From Dyadobacter sp. SG02 (GTDB taxonomy: Bacteria > Bacteroidota > Bacteroidia > Cytophagales > Spirosomataceae), in the NCBI RefSeq assembly GCF_900109045.1, contig NZ_FNYL01000002.1, positions 682,001 to 746,000 of the forward strand: 64,000 nt of DNA, in the 5' to 3' direction. The notes beneath the pieces are model-generated. The model saw only the letters and a list, made by a program, of their open reading frames with translations. It ran no database searches and was not told the origin of the DNA. Of the stretch, positions 7,887 to 17,304 are shown one piece after another (within the stretch, counting starts at the first letter, position 1; the number at the start of each line of letters is the position of its first letter). The position numbers were made by a program, and so were the translations under genes.

Positions 7887-9656
7887 TTACCAGCCCGGGT
7901 TCTGGCCCAAAGCAGGGTTTTTGATGCGATCTGCTTCCGGGATAGGGTAGAGGTATTTCTTATCTGCCCATTCGCGTTGTCCCGGGTTCCAGATTACTTC
8001 GCCGGAAGTGCCTTTGGAAAGCTGGATACGGCCTACGGCCGTCGATGGGCTCACGTCCACGAATGCAATGCCTGGCGTGGTCGATGTAGGTTTGGTACCC
8101 TGGTAGAAATACACGTCGTTTTTGCCGTCGCCGTTCAGGTCGTATTCGCCCAGGGCCGGAACGTACATTCCGTTCATAGGGGCATCCTGGAACAGGTTAC
8201 CTACTTTCCATCTTCTCAAATCGTCCGGGCGTAGTCCTTCGAATACCATTTCGGTACCTCTTTCGCGCAATACTTCCAGCAATACGGCATTGTTGAACTT
8301 GCCTCCGAAGAACGACACCATATAAGGATCGGCCGTGGTAGGAAGGGTCGTCAGCGTAGCGCCGGTGATACCTGCGCGTTTGCGCAATGCTCCGATGGTG
8401 TTGGTCCATTCGGCATCGGTCATTTTATCGAGTTCGGTCAATGCCTCGGCTTTGTTGAGCAACACCTCGCCATAGCGCATGATAATGTGCGCATTGTCGT
8501 TGCGGCTTTCGTCGTCGAACGGGAAGCGCTCGTCGTAGCACCATTTGATCGGCTGGTAACCTGTGTAGGTCTGGCTGAAATTCGGTGGTGCAATCACCGG
8601 TACGCCGTTTTCAGTCCGGGTGTAGTCGCCGGTGCGGATGGTTTGCTTCAAACGCAGGTCGCGGTTTTTAACCTCTTCCACGAACGGGGTCGTTTCGTAA
8701 CCTTTTTTGCTCGTGAATGGCGTACCATCCAGGTTCAGGTAGGTATTTACAAAACGGCGGGTCAGGCTCGGACGGTTTCCGTAAGTAGGGCTGATAAACC
8801 GGCGGTTGGCAGAGCTGTACACCTGCAAGCTGGCGCTCAATGCTACCGAAAGAATGGTTTCGTCGGCAAAAGCACTTTTCGCAATGAACATTTCGCGGTA
8901 AGACCGGTCGGCAGCGCTGGAATGCAGCGTATAACCGGTGATGGCGTTGGCTTCTTTTACTACTTCTTCATACCAGGTATTGGCGGTAGCCTGCTTGTTG
9001 TCCTCGGTATGGTATTTCCGCCAGGATGCCTCGAATAATGCAATGCGCGTTTTGTAAGCGCGTGCCACGTTTTTGGTAATGCGCGTTACCGACGGGTCGG
9101 AAGTCAATGTAATATTCTCGATCGCGAAGTTCAGGTCCGCCAGCACTTTGTCCATCACTTCGTAACGGTTCATTCGCTTGCCGTACAAGGTCGCATCATC
9201 TTTTACATCGATGGTTTTATCGATCCAGGGCACATCGCCAAACCTTTTAACCTTATCGAAATAAAACAAAGCCCTGAAAAAGCGCGCTACTCCGAGGTAG
9301 TGATTCTTGGTAGGGACGGTGCTTTTTTCGGTGTTTTCGATGAAATAATTGATGTTGCGCAGGTTTCCCCAGTCCCATCCACCGCTGGTAATAGGGCTTA
9401 ATGCATTAACAGCCAGGTAAGTATCCACGCCATTTCGTGCCACGAAGTCGGAGTTGTCGTCGATTTGAAATACCCCCGCATCCGGATCGGGAAGCAGGTT
9501 GTAAAAGGAGTTGGCATAAAGGTCCAAACCATTTTCCGAGCCGAAAACGGCTTCGTTGGTAGCGGTATCCACCGGCACCTCGTTGAGGTCGCAGGAGCTT
9601 GCCGTTGCGATCAGCATCACGGCAAGGGTATAGTTTAATATATTTCTAGTCTTCAT
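7887..9656 (-). CDS. SusD/RagB-family outer-membrane nutrient-binding lipoprotein
   Basis: The 589-aa product starts with a lipoprotein signal peptide ending in the lipobox TASSC (Cys near residue 22). DLNEVPVDTATNEAVF follows, as in SusD proteins. TPR-like helices (for example VARAYKTRIALFEASWR) and the C-terminal RGTEMVFEGLRPDDLRRWK segment are hallmarks of the family. SusD caps the SusC channel at the cell surface and captures glycans or other ligands. It follows susC by 7 bp in one operon. No carbohydrate-active enzyme gene flanks the pair, so the ligand cannot be inferred. Confidence 0.95.
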   Translation of the reverse strand: MKTRNILNYTLAVMLIATASSCDLNEVPVDTATNEAVFGSENGLDLYANSFYNLLPDPDAGVFQIDDNSDFVARNGVDTYLAVNALSPITSGGWDWGNLRNINYFIENTEKSTVPTKNHYLGVARFFRALFYFDKVKRFGDVPWIDKTIDVKDDATLYGKRMNRYEVMDKVLADLNFAIENITLTSDPSVTRITKNVARAYKTRIALFEASWRKYHTEDNKQATANTWYEEVVKEANAITGYTLHSSAADRSYREMFIAKSAFADETILSVALSASLQVYSSANRRFISPTYGNRPSLTRRFVNTYLNLDGTPFTSKKGYETTPFVEEVKNRDLRLKQTIRTGDYTRTENGVPVIAPPNFSQTYTGYQPIKWCYDERFPFDDESRNDNAHIIMRYGEVLLNKAEALTELDKMTDAEWTNTIGALRKRAGITGATLTTLPTTADPYMVSFFGGKFNNAVLLEVLRERGTEMVFEGLRPDDLRRWKVGNLFQDAPMNGMYVPALGEYDLNGDGKNDVYFYQGTKPTSTTPGIAFVDVSPSTAVGRIQLSKGTSGEVIWNPGQREWADKKYLYPIPEADRIKNPALGQNPGW

Positions 9657-9663
9657 AATTCCA

Positions 9664-12600
9664 TTAAAAATTGAGTGACAAGCCGATTGAGACAGCTTTC
9701 AACATCGGGTAATTGTATCCGTCACCTGAGCCTCCGCCGCCGAGATCACGGTCAGATCCGTAAATGCTGGTAACATCGGTGTCGCGGGTCCATTTGTACA
9801 ATGGTGACCATGTCCAGAGGTTTTCGCCTGACACATATACTTTCAAATCGCGTGCATGGATTTTAGAAGTAATGCGCTCGGGAATGGTATAACCGATTTG
9901 CAGGTTTCTCAAACGGATGTAACCTACATTCTGCATGTAACGGTCGTTGGCCACCTGCAATGCGCGGCCGGTACCTTGTGCCACATAACCCACGAGGCGC
10001 GGGAGGTAAGCGTCGAAGTTACCCAGCTCCTCACGGTACATGTTGTCCTGCTGCCAGCGTGGATAGGAGTTGTACGGACGGTTGTATTGGCCCCAGAAAC
10101 GCGCTTCCGACGACGGGTACCAGTTCTGTTTCAATACACCCTGGAAGAAAGCGCCCAGGAAGAAGCCGTTCCAGTCACCCGAGAGGTTCACGCCATAAGT
10201 ATAGCGAGGCTCGGAGTTACCGATGATGGTTTTGTCACCCGAGTTGCCCACGCGGTTCAGGCCCTGGTAAATCACGTTATCGCCGTCCAGGTTCTGGAAT
10301 TTGATATCACCCGGATAGTTTTTACGCGTATTCGTGTTCGGAATGTCGGCTTGCGAAGGCGATTCGGCAATTTCAGCGGCCGATTTGAAGAGTCCCGCAA
10401 CTTTGTATCCCCAAATCTCACCCACGCGCTGTCCTTCGTAGTAGTCGCTCAGGTTTTTGTCGGGGTTGTTGTATTTGGTAATAGTGGCTTTGTAGTCCGC
10501 CAATGTGAATCGCACATTGTAATGGAAAGGCTTCGAAGCCATCGTGAACTGATCATCCCAGTTGATGGAAAGTTCCCATCCGTTGGTTCTCAGGTCGGCG
10601 TAGTTTCCTTTTGGAACGGCTGTTCCATAAATAGCAGGCACGGTTGGTCCCACGGTGAACATATCCGTCGTGTTGCGCTGGTAAATATCCCCCGAGAACT
10701 GGAGACGGCTGTTGAGGGCATGGAAATCAAGGCCCAGGTTGGCTGTGGTAGCCGTTTCCCAGCTCAAATCGTTAGGTACTACACCGGGCATGCTGGTAGC
10801 TTGCGGACGTACACCGTTGATCACACGGCCCAATTGAGAAATCCCGAATTTCTCGTTGAATGCGTATGGAGCAATGTTACCGTTACCCAGCGAGCCGTAA
10901 GAAGCACGCACTTTCACATTCGAAAGGACTTTTGGGCTCAGGTGCCAGAATGGTTCCTCAGATACCCGCCATCCGGCAGATACCGACGGGAAGAATGCCC
11001 ATTGCTGGTCGGTCGGGAATTTGGAAGAACCGTCGTAACGTCCGTTCACTTCCAGCAGGTAACGCTCGCGGAAGTTGTAGTTCAAACGGAAGAAGCCACC
11101 GGCGATCGCCCATTTCTGGTAACCACCCTGGGTTACGATGCTTTGTCCCAATGCCAGGTTAATATCGTCCGCACCGCTATATACGATACCATTACGCTGC
11201 GCGCCGATGTTGGTGGTAGTCGATTGCTCGTAGTTGAAACCACCCAGCAAGGTGAAGTTGTGTACGTTGTTGAACGATTTCACGTAGTCCGCGTAGAAGT
11301 TCGTTGCCAGGTAGTTGATCGTGTTCCTGTTTTCCGCAATGTCGTTCGTATTGGTACCGGTGTATCCGATTACCCCTTTGGCACGGCTGTATGGCACTGG
11401 AACGCGGACCTGGTGCGTAGCAAGGTCGGTGTTCTGGAATGTCATGTTCGCTTTGATCGTCAGCGCTTTTTCGAAGAACTGTGCCTTGAATGCGGTCTGG
11501 TTTTTCAGGAAACGACGGGTCTGGTCCTGCGCATTGCGGCCGTAGTAGTAATCACCCACGGTATAAGCCGCAGAGAATGAAAGCGATCCGTCCGGGTTGG
11601 TCAATGGCGCCAGCGGGTGGCCTTCGTCGGCGATGTTACGGTAAATACCGCTTCCTTCACCCACGTTCAATGGCTGGTGGTATTTCATTGTCGAGAACTC
11701 GGTGTTGTTGTCGACACGCAACCACGGGGTCAGCTGCACACCGCCTTTACCACGGAAGTTGTACATGCTGTATTTGTCCGTGTTGTAGCGGAACAGACCG
11801 TCCTGATTGTTGAAACGACCGCTCAGCAAGTAGGTAGCCTTGTCGGTTCCACCGGCGATCGAAAGCGCGTGATCCTGTGCGCTGAGGCGTTTTTTGTATA
11901 ATTCTTTGTACCAGTCGGTGCTGTAAAAGTATTGATATTCACCGGTGGTAGGGTTCACTTCCACGCGCGGCAGCGACGGGTCTTCGTATCTTCTCTTGAT
12001 CTCGGCCAGGTAGGCGGGGGAGAAGGCGATGGTCTTGTTGATGGCCGTCGGTGTGCTACCGTTATCATTCCAGCGCGACCACGCGTCGCTGAAACCCTGT
12101 GCCCACGGATAGGAATCAGTGATATTGTCGGGAACTTCGGTCGGTGCTTTGATCGAGTAGTTAGCCGAATAGGAAACCCTCATTTTACCTTCCGGAGCAG
12201 GTTTCGTGGTGATCAATACCACCCCGAATACCGCACGGGCACCGTAAATAGAGGCCGAAGCCGCGTCTTTTAGTACCGAAATACTCTCGATGTCCTGCGG
12301 GTTCAGCATGCGAGGGTCGCCTTCGACCCCGTCAATGAGCACCAATGCACTTCCTTGCTGACCGATGGAAGTCGTACCACGCACGTTGAATGCGGGCGAC
12401 TGCGTAGGTTTACCGTCGAACATCCGGATGTTCAGGTTGGGTACCGTACCTACCAGGCCTTGCGCGAGGTTAGGAACCGGGCGGTTTTGCAATACTTCCT
12501 GGCCCACCTGGTCAACGGCGCCCGTCAGGTTTACTTTCTTTTGGGTACCGTATCCGACCACCACCACTTCGTTCAGTGACTTGCTGTCGGCCTTCAATGC

Positions 12601-12978
12601 GATATCGATCGTGGAGCGGGTGCCGGTTTCAACTTCCTGGGAGATATAACCTACATAAGAGAACACCAGAATGGCCCCGCCTTCCGGAACTTCGAGGGAA
12701 TAGTTACCATTGGCGTCGGTAACGCTACCGGTCTGACTGCCTTTAATAACGACGTTTACGCCCGGGATACCGTCCGGCGAATCGCCTTCGGTCACGCGAC
12801 CTTTGATCTGGCGGTCTGCTTTGGTGAAATTACGGTGCGAATTCCCGGTTTTGAGGCCGGTTTCAAGAGTCGGGCTTGCCCAGCTCGTGCCGCCGATCAT
12901 AGCGATCAGGGTCGCATGGGCAATCGATTTTTGCAAGGTGCCTGCGCGCAGCGGCCACCTTTCTTTACATCGATACAT
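9664..12978 (-). CDS. SusC/RagA-family TonB-dependent receptor
   Basis: The 1104-aa product has a signal-like N-terminus and then a carboxypeptidase-D-like domain (about residues 55-130, KGRVTEGDSPDGIPGVNV). A TonB-box region with the SusC signature LNEVVVVGYGTQKK follows. The plug domain has LVLIDGVEGDPRMLNPQDIE and SVLKDAASASIYGARA, and the rest is a 22-strand-type barrel. It imports a SusD-bound ligand across the outer membrane using TonB-ExbBD energy. There is no extra N-terminal signalling domain, so regulation by an anti-sigma factor is unlikely. The gene lies immediately upstream of susD, and a palindrome about 80 bp upstream of its start may be an operator. Confidence 0.95.
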   Translation of the reverse strand: MYRCKERWPLRAGTLQKSIAHATLIAMIGGTSWASPTLETGLKTGNSHRNFTKADRQIKGRVTEGDSPDGIPGVNVVIKGSQTGSVTDANGNYSLEVPEGGAILVFSYVGYISQEVETGTRSTIDIALKADSKSLNEVVVVGYGTQKKVNLTGAVDQVGQEVLQNRPVPNLAQGLVGTVPNLNIRMFDGKPTQSPAFNVRGTTSIGQQGSALVLIDGVEGDPRMLNPQDIESISVLKDAASASIYGARAVFGVVLITTKPAPEGKMRVSYSANYSIKAPTEVPDNITDSYPWAQGFSDAWSRWNDNGSTPTAINKTIAFSPAYLAEIKRRYEDPSLPRVEVNPTTGEYQYFYSTDWYKELYKKRLSAQDHALSIAGGTDKATYLLSGRFNNQDGLFRYNTDKYSMYNFRGKGGVQLTPWLRVDNNTEFSTMKYHQPLNVGEGSGIYRNIADEGHPLAPLTNPDGSLSFSAAYTVGDYYYGRNAQDQTRRFLKNQTAFKAQFFEKALTIKANMTFQNTDLATHQVRVPVPYSRAKGVIGYTGTNTNDIAENRNTINYLATNFYADYVKSFNNVHNFTLLGGFNYEQSTTTNIGAQRNGIVYSGADDINLALGQSIVTQGGYQKWAIAGGFFRLNYNFRERYLLEVNGRYDGSSKFPTDQQWAFFPSVSAGWRVSEEPFWHLSPKVLSNVKVRASYGSLGNGNIAPYAFNEKFGISQLGRVINGVRPQATSMPGVVPNDLSWETATTANLGLDFHALNSRLQFSGDIYQRNTTDMFTVGPTVPAIYGTAVPKGNYADLRTNGWELSINWDDQFTMASKPFHYNVRFTLADYKATITKYNNPDKNLSDYYEGQRVGEIWGYKVAGLFKSAAEIAESPSQADIPNTNTRKNYPGDIKFQNLDGDNVIYQGLNRVGNSGDKTIIGNSEPRYTYGVNLSGDWNGFFLGAFFQGVLKQNWYPSSEARFWGQYNRPYNSYPRWQQDNMYREELGNFDAYLPRLVGYVAQGTGRALQVANDRYMQNVGYIRLRNLQIGYTIPERITSKIHARDLKVYVSGENLWTWSPLYKWTRDTDVTSIYGSDRDLGGGGSGDGYNYPMLKAVSIGLSLNF

Positions 12979-13345
12979 ATGGGTGTAGATTTATGGTATG
13001 GTAATTAAGTTAGTTCCGGTTTTGAGGCGACAAAATTGGGTAATCTGTCTTATTTAGCGGTTTCGCGAAACGCTATTTAACAATATCATAATCTGGATGA
13101 CCAGATGGGAGAGGGGGGATTTACGACTTAAAAAGTCAAGTAAAGCTTAACAATTACTGTATTTGTTTAATTATATGATGAAAAAATATTAAAAATAAAA
13201 TGCGGGGCTGTTTTGGACGTGATTTTTCAGGCTGTGAACGGTACGCCGCAAGGAAGGACCGGTAGGGACAAATGAGCGACCGCAATTGCAGGTTCTCCCG
13301 GAATGATTGCTAATTTTAGCCGTCTTATTTTTAAAACTAAACCTT
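12979..13345. other. Divergent promoter region, susC and RidA-like gene
   Basis: This gap of about 367 bp lies between two divergent genes. It contains the palindrome at 13055-13075 on the susC side and a very AT-rich block at about 13140-13200. No gene was recognised. Confidence 0.6.
13055..13075. promoter_or_regulatory. Palindrome upstream of susC, candidate operator
   Basis: GTTTCGCGAAAC (13060-13071) is a perfect 12-bp palindrome. TAGC and GCTA flank it with one extra G on the left, extending the dyad to 21 bp. It lies about 80 bp upstream of the susC start. No T-run follows on either strand, so a protein-binding site is more likely than a terminator. The binding protein is unknown. Confidence 0.4.
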
Positions 13346-13891
13346 ATGCATTTCAAATCATCCTCGCTGGCAGCCTTGCTGCTCCTGTTGCTAACCGTCA
13401 GTTTTCAAAGCATCGCGCAAACCGGCCGTCCCGATCCCGAGAAAAAGCTGACCGAGCTGGGTATTACCCTGCCGAAACTTAATGCAGGCAAAGGCAACCT
13501 CCTGCGTGCCGTGCGCGTGGGAAATCTGATCTACCTCTCGGGCCACGGACCCGACAAGCCGGGCGGAGGGCAGATCCTCGGAAAAGTAGGGGACGACCTC
13601 ACCGTGGAGCAGGGAAAAGAAGCGGCTAAACTTTGCGGGATCGCATTGCTGGCCTCATTGAAATACGAAATCGGCGACCTGAAAAAGGTGAAAAGAGTAG
13701 TGAAAGTATTGGGCCTTGTGAATTCCACACCGACTTTGACCCAGCAACCGCAGGTAATCAACGGCTTTACCGATTTCATGGTGGAGGTATTCGGGGAAAG
13801 CGGCAAACACGCCCGCTCCGCGATCGGCGTAGCGTCGTTGCCTTCCGGTATCGCGGTCGAGATCGAAATGATTGTCGAAGTAGAGCCGTAA
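13346..13891 (+). CDS. Exported RidA/YjgF-family protein
   Basis: The product has 181 residues. The first 25 form a signal peptide (MHFKSSSLAALLLLLL... SIAQ), which is unusual because classic RidA is cytoplasmic and about 130 aa. The RidA fold follows, with LIYLSGHGP, and the C-terminal HARSAIGVASLPSGIAVEIE includes the Arg that binds the substrate carboxylate in RidA imine deaminases. The ATG at 13346 is chosen over the in-frame TTG at 13307 because it begins the signal peptide. The gene appears monocistronic, and its exact role outside the cytoplasm is unknown. Confidence 0.88.
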   Translation: MHFKSSSLAALLLLLLTVSFQSIAQTGRPDPEKKLTELGITLPKLNAGKGNLLRAVRVGNLIYLSGHGPDKPGGGQILGKVGDDLTVEQGKEAAKLCGIALLASLKYEIGDLKKVKRVVKVLGLVNSTPTLTQQPQVINGFTDFMVEVFGESGKHARSAIGVASLPSGIAVEIEMIVEVEP

Positions 13892-13913
13892 GGGGGATTT
13901 TTGATATGGAAAA

Positions 13914-13946
13914 GTGCGCGCCATGAATGCGAAAAATGGCGCGCAC
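13914..13946 (-). terminator. Terminator after the TIGR04325-type methyltransferase gene
   Basis: A perfect 11-bp stem, GTGCGCGCCAT / ATGGCGCGCAC, encloses an 11-nt loop. On the minus strand it is followed by TTTTCC, about 35 bp past the methyltransferase stop codon. It may also stop the convergent RidA-like transcript. Confidence 0.8.
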
Positions 13947-13979
13947 GAAAATCAGCTGGGGGTGAAAATGGGTGCCTGC

Positions 13980-14762
13980 CTACTTTTTAATCAGAAAGAA
14001 CCCTTTGTCATACCCGGCCTTCACATGGTCGATCTCCATTTCCTGCTCGCCCGCCACGAACGATTCGAACTCCATTTTGATTTCGTAGTCTTCAAAATGT
14101 TCGAGGAAGCGTTTTTCGTTAAAAAACCAGGCGGGATAATGCGCCTCGTAAATTTCCGGTGGTACCACCTGCAATGTAAGCCTGTCGGGGCGGTCGGTAT
14201 TGACGAATGCGGTCCGGTCGATGAGGATGTATTTAAAATCGTATTGTTTGATCTCTTCCAGGAACTCGTGCGGCTTTTCGAGGTATTGGACCACGCTCGA
14301 TAGCAACAGAATGTCGGCCTTCCGTGCCTTCATACTTTCTTCGATCGTAAAATGGAATTGCAGGGTTTCGTCTTCAAAAAACGCCTGCCCGCACCGTACG
14401 TAATTCTCCTGCTCCACGACGCTCCAATGCAGCCGTACCGCCTTGGGAACCATATCCTTCACTTGGTAATAGGTACTCCCCAACGATCCCCCGAAATCAA
14501 GGACGTGCAGCTGATTGCCGCATTCGATAGCCGTGTGCAGCAGGGCTGAGATAACCGGATAGGGATAAATTTTTTTGTCGAACAATACCGAATCGCGCTC
14601 GTAAACGGCCTGGCCATTCTTCACTTTCAGGAGCGCGTTCTTCGTTTTATCCAAAATAGCCCCGGCCTCGTAGCCGCCGGACAATGCCGTGAGCGCTTCC
14701 CACTTTTTGTAGTCGCCAAACCAGCCGTAAGGATTTTTTTTCTTCGGTTTAAAGAAGGCCAT
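13980..14762 (-). CDS. Putative methyltransferase, TIGR04325-like
   Basis: The 260-aa protein carries YGWFGDYKKWEALTALSGGY at about residues 11-30, the characteristic start of the TIGR04325 (LIC12133-type) methyltransferase family found in polysaccharide loci. A Rossmann-like SAM-binding motif, LHVLDFGGSLGS, lies near residue 85. Later ILLLSSVVQYLEKPHEFL matches the post-SAM region. It probably methylates a sugar or lipid-linked glycan. It is divergent from the glycosyltransferase genes that begin at 15030 and opens the surface-glycan cluster. The family call is confident; the acceptor is unknown. Confidence 0.85.
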   Translation of the reverse strand: MAFFKPKKKNPYGWFGDYKKWEALTALSGGYEAGAILDKTKNALLKVKNGQAVYERDSVLFDKKIYPYPVISALLHTAIECGNQLHVLDFGGSLGSTYYQVKDMVPKAVRLHWSVVEQENYVRCGQAFFEDETLQFHFTIEESMKARKADILLLSSVVQYLEKPHEFLEEIKQYDFKYILIDRTAFVNTDRPDRLTLQVVPPEIYEAHYPAWFFNEKRFLEHFEDYEIKMEFESFVAGEQEMEIDHVKAGYDKGFFLIKK

Positions 14763-15029
14763 GATGTTCTTTTAGATCGTCTGCAATTTAGGATAATATT
14801 TAGTAACTCTATTATAATACGATCTTAGCATAGCCAACTTCGTGATAATGAGAGCGGTTGTGAAATATATAACTGATAGTCAATTAATTCAGTACAATTT
14901 TTGCAACCATGTCGCTGGGAAAATAGTCAGTGCTATATTATTTTGTCAACCGGAAGGATAGCTGCATTTTACAATTTATCATTGATATTTGTAGAAGAAG
15001 TTACCCTCTTCTGCCCCTAACATACTTTG

Positions 15030-16019
15030 ATGCAGCATTTTTGTACCCTTTTCAACTCGGGCTACCTCTCGCGGGGATTGGCGATGTACCATTCGCTGGT
15101 CAGGCAAGGGGCTGATTTTCATTTGTACATTTTCGCGTTCGACGACGATTGCGACGTTTTGCTGCGCCGCCTGAATCTGCCGAATGCGACGATTATTTCC
15201 CTGCAAGAATTTGAAACGCCCGAATTGCTCGCGGTAAAGGGTGGCCGCACCGCCGGAGAGTATTGCTGGACCTGTACTTCGTTCACGATCTGGCATTGCA
15301 TTCACACTTTTTCACTAGACCATTGTACCTACCTGGACGCCGATCTGCTGTTTTTTGCGGACCCAAAAGTGCTGACGGATGAAATGGGTGATCGGTCGGT
15401 GCTGATTACCGCACACCGGTATGCCGCGCAGTACGATCAGTCGGAGCACAGCGGCATTTACTGCGTTCAGTTTGTGACTTTTAAAAACACGACCGAAGGG
15501 CTGGCGACGCTGGCCTGGTGGATGAATGCCTGCCTGGAATGGTGCTATGCCTGTTTCGAAGACGGCAAGTTCGGCGATCAGAAGTACCTCGACGACTGGA
15601 CAGAGCGCTTCACAGGCGTACACGTGCTGGAACATACAGGCGGGGGTATAGCGCCCTGGAATGCAGTCGATTATGCGTGCGATAATGCGAATGGGCAAAT
15701 GTTTGTGCAAAAAGCAGGTGGAGAAAAGGTCCCGCTCGTATTCTACCATTTTCACGATTTCCGGTACTGTATCGACCGAAGCTTCCGCCTCACCGCGGAG
15801 CAATACCGGCTTCCGGACAGCATTATCCGGCTCGTATATGGCGCCTATATCAAAGCGCTTTCCTCTGCCGAATCGCAGATTCTGGCGATTGATCCTGCGG
15901 CGGTTTTCCATGAACCACCGATGGTTTTGAAATGGATAAAGGTCAGCTTGTCGCGACGTATACAGTTCGGGTTGAGGGGGAGATACAAGAATTACACCAA
16001 AGAGAACGCATTAACCTAA
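15030..16019 (+). CDS. Glycosyltransferase with a DxD motif (GT8-like)
   Basis: This 329-aa cytoplasmic protein begins MQHFCTLFNSGYLSRGLAMY. This resembles the nucleotide-sugar end of GT-A fold enzymes that act on surface sugars. CTYLDADLLFFADP near residue 105 carries the DxD metal-binding motif. GIYCVQFVTFKN and the downstream GDQKYLDDW agree with proteins annotated as glycosyl transferases in Bacteroidota polysaccharide loci. The ATG at 15030 is used rather than the TTG just before it. It is followed after 19 bp by the sugar-isomerase-like gene and then by a GT2 gene, all co-oriented. The sugar and acceptor are not known. Confidence 0.8.
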   Translation: MQHFCTLFNSGYLSRGLAMYHSLVRQGADFHLYIFAFDDDCDVLLRRLNLPNATIISLQEFETPELLAVKGGRTAGEYCWTCTSFTIWHCIHTFSLDHCTYLDADLLFFADPKVLTDEMGDRSVLITAHRYAAQYDQSEHSGIYCVQFVTFKNTTEGLATLAWWMNACLEWCYACFEDGKFGDQKYLDDWTERFTGVHVLEHTGGGIAPWNAVDYACDNANGQMFVQKAGGEKVPLVFYHFHDFRYCIDRSFRLTAEQYRLPDSIIRLVYGAYIKALSSAESQILAIDPAAVFHEPPMVLKWIKVSLSRRIQFGLRGRYKNYTKENALT

Positions 16020-16038
16020 CATAAATCGTAAACACCCC

Positions 16039-16416
16039 TTGGCTCATTTAATCAATCTGAAAACCATTACGGACACCCGCGGTAGCCTGACCGTGATCGA
16101 GCGCGTCATTCCGTTCGAAATCAAACGTATTTTCTATGTCAACGGCCCCGATCATTTCAGTCGCGGCGGAAACCAGCATATGAAACAGGCGGTCATTTGT
16201 CTGAAAGGAAGTTGCCTTATTACCAACCACACCGGCACCGAAGAGCAGCACTTTGTCCTCAATACGGCGGACCAATGTCTGCTGCTGGCGCCAGAAGACC
16301 GGCACGAGTTGCTCGAAATCACGGACGAATCCATCCTGATGGTGCTTGCCTCCGAGCCGTTCGAGCACGACATGCGGGTGCACGAGCCATGTCAATATGA
16401 ATTGTCGGTTTCGTAA
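16039..16416 (+). CDS. Sugar 3,4-ketoisomerase-like cupin (FdtA/WxcM family)
   Basis: The 125-aa protein begins with LINLKTITDTRGSLTVIE, the standard start of the FdtA/WxcM cupin family. These enzymes isomerise dTDP-4-keto-6-deoxyglucose for synthesis of 3-amino-3,6-dideoxysugars. HFSRGGNQHMKQ contains the HxxRGxHAHK-like cupin motif with some changes: the canonical HAHK becomes NQHMK, so activity may be altered. The only start giving a family-length protein is the TTG at 16039. The gene sits between two glycosyltransferase genes. No dTDP-sugar aminotransferase is in the cluster, so the pathway is incomplete here. Confidence 0.85.
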   Translation: MAHLINLKTITDTRGSLTVIERVIPFEIKRIFYVNGPDHFSRGGNQHMKQAVICLKGSCLITNHTGTEEQHFVLNTADQCLLLAPEDRHELLEITDESILMVLASEPFEHDMRVHEPCQYELSVS

Positions 16417-16437
16417 TGGATTGTTAATGAGTTCTCA

Positions 16438-17304
16438 ATGCTGCGTATGTCGTTGCCGAAAATTGCCATCGTGACTCCGTCTTTCAACCAGGCGAAATAC
16501 CTGGAAAGTACCATTCTTTCGGTGCTGGGGCAAGGGTATCCCAATCTGGAATATATCATTATCGACGGCGGCAGCACCGATGGGTCCGTGGACATCATCC
16601 GGAAATACGAACAGCAGCTCGCTTACTGGGTGAGCGAACCGGATAATGGCCTTTACCACGCTTTGCAAAAAGGTTTCGAACGATCTTCGGGCGAAATTAT
16701 GGCCTGGCTCAATGCCGATGATATGTACCATCCGAAATCGCTTTTCACAATCGCTGAACTGTTTGGCCGCTTCGCAGACGTGCGATGGATCATGGGCAGC
16801 AACACTTTTTTTGACGAAACCGGCCGGGCTTTCCTCTATGACGATCTGCCGTATGGGCAACGTTGGTCGCGGTTGCGGCTGCAATTGTCCGATGGCCGGT
16901 TTATCCAGCAGGAGTCCGTCTTCTGGCGGCGCACGTTATGGGCGCAGGCGGGCGCTTTTATCGATCAAAACCATGCATTGGCGGCGGATTTCGAACTTTG
17001 GCTGCGGTTTTTCAAGCATGAGCGCTTGTATTCCACGTCGTTCATGCTGGGCGGCTTCCGGCTCCGCACCGAAAACCAGAAAAGTTATAACCAGCGCGGG
17101 CAATATCTGGCAGAAATGAAACAGTTGCTGGCAAAGGAAAATCGTAATGCCATGCAGTTGGCGCTCTGCCGCGTGGCAATGGTTTTCATTCGTATTATCC
17201 CAAAAACAAAATGGCGTAACCGCCTGCTCGTGAAGCTACTCGGTTTGCCCCCCAAAATTGTATTCGACAGGAATGCGGGAATGACCTTGCAGGATACCTT
17301 TTAG
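16438..17304 (+). CDS. Family 2 glycosyltransferase
   Basis: The 288-aa product is a GT-A fold enzyme. IAIVTPSFNQAKYLESTI starts the nucleotide-binding half, IDGGSTDGS gives the first Asp cluster, and MAWLNADDMYHP is the DxD metal site near residue 90. LAADFELWLRF near residue 183 holds the acceptor-side acidic residue. A short hydrophobic stretch is present near the C-terminus. It lies 21 bp after the ketoisomerase-like gene. Its stop overlaps the stop of the convergent GT2 gene by 4 bp. Confidence 0.9.
   Translation: MLRMSLPKIAIVTPSFNQAKYLESTILSVLGQGYPNLEYIIIDGGSTDGSVDIIRKYEQQLAYWVSEPDNGLYHALQKGFERSSGEIMAWLNADDMYHPKSLFTIAELFGRFADVRWIMGSNTFFDETGRAFLYDDLPYGQRWSRLRLQLSDGRFIQQESVFWRRTLWAQAGAFIDQNHALAADFELWLRFFKHERLYSTSFMLGGFRLRTENQKSYNQRGQYLAEMKQLLAKENRNAMQLALCRVAMVFIRIIPKTKWRNRLLVKLLGLPPKIVFDRNAGMTLQDTF

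Noticed and set aside
9856-11580. 574-codon open frame on the plus strand
   Set aside because: It lies entirely antisense to susC, whose reading frame has clear SusC motifs; the translated sequence shows no known domain.
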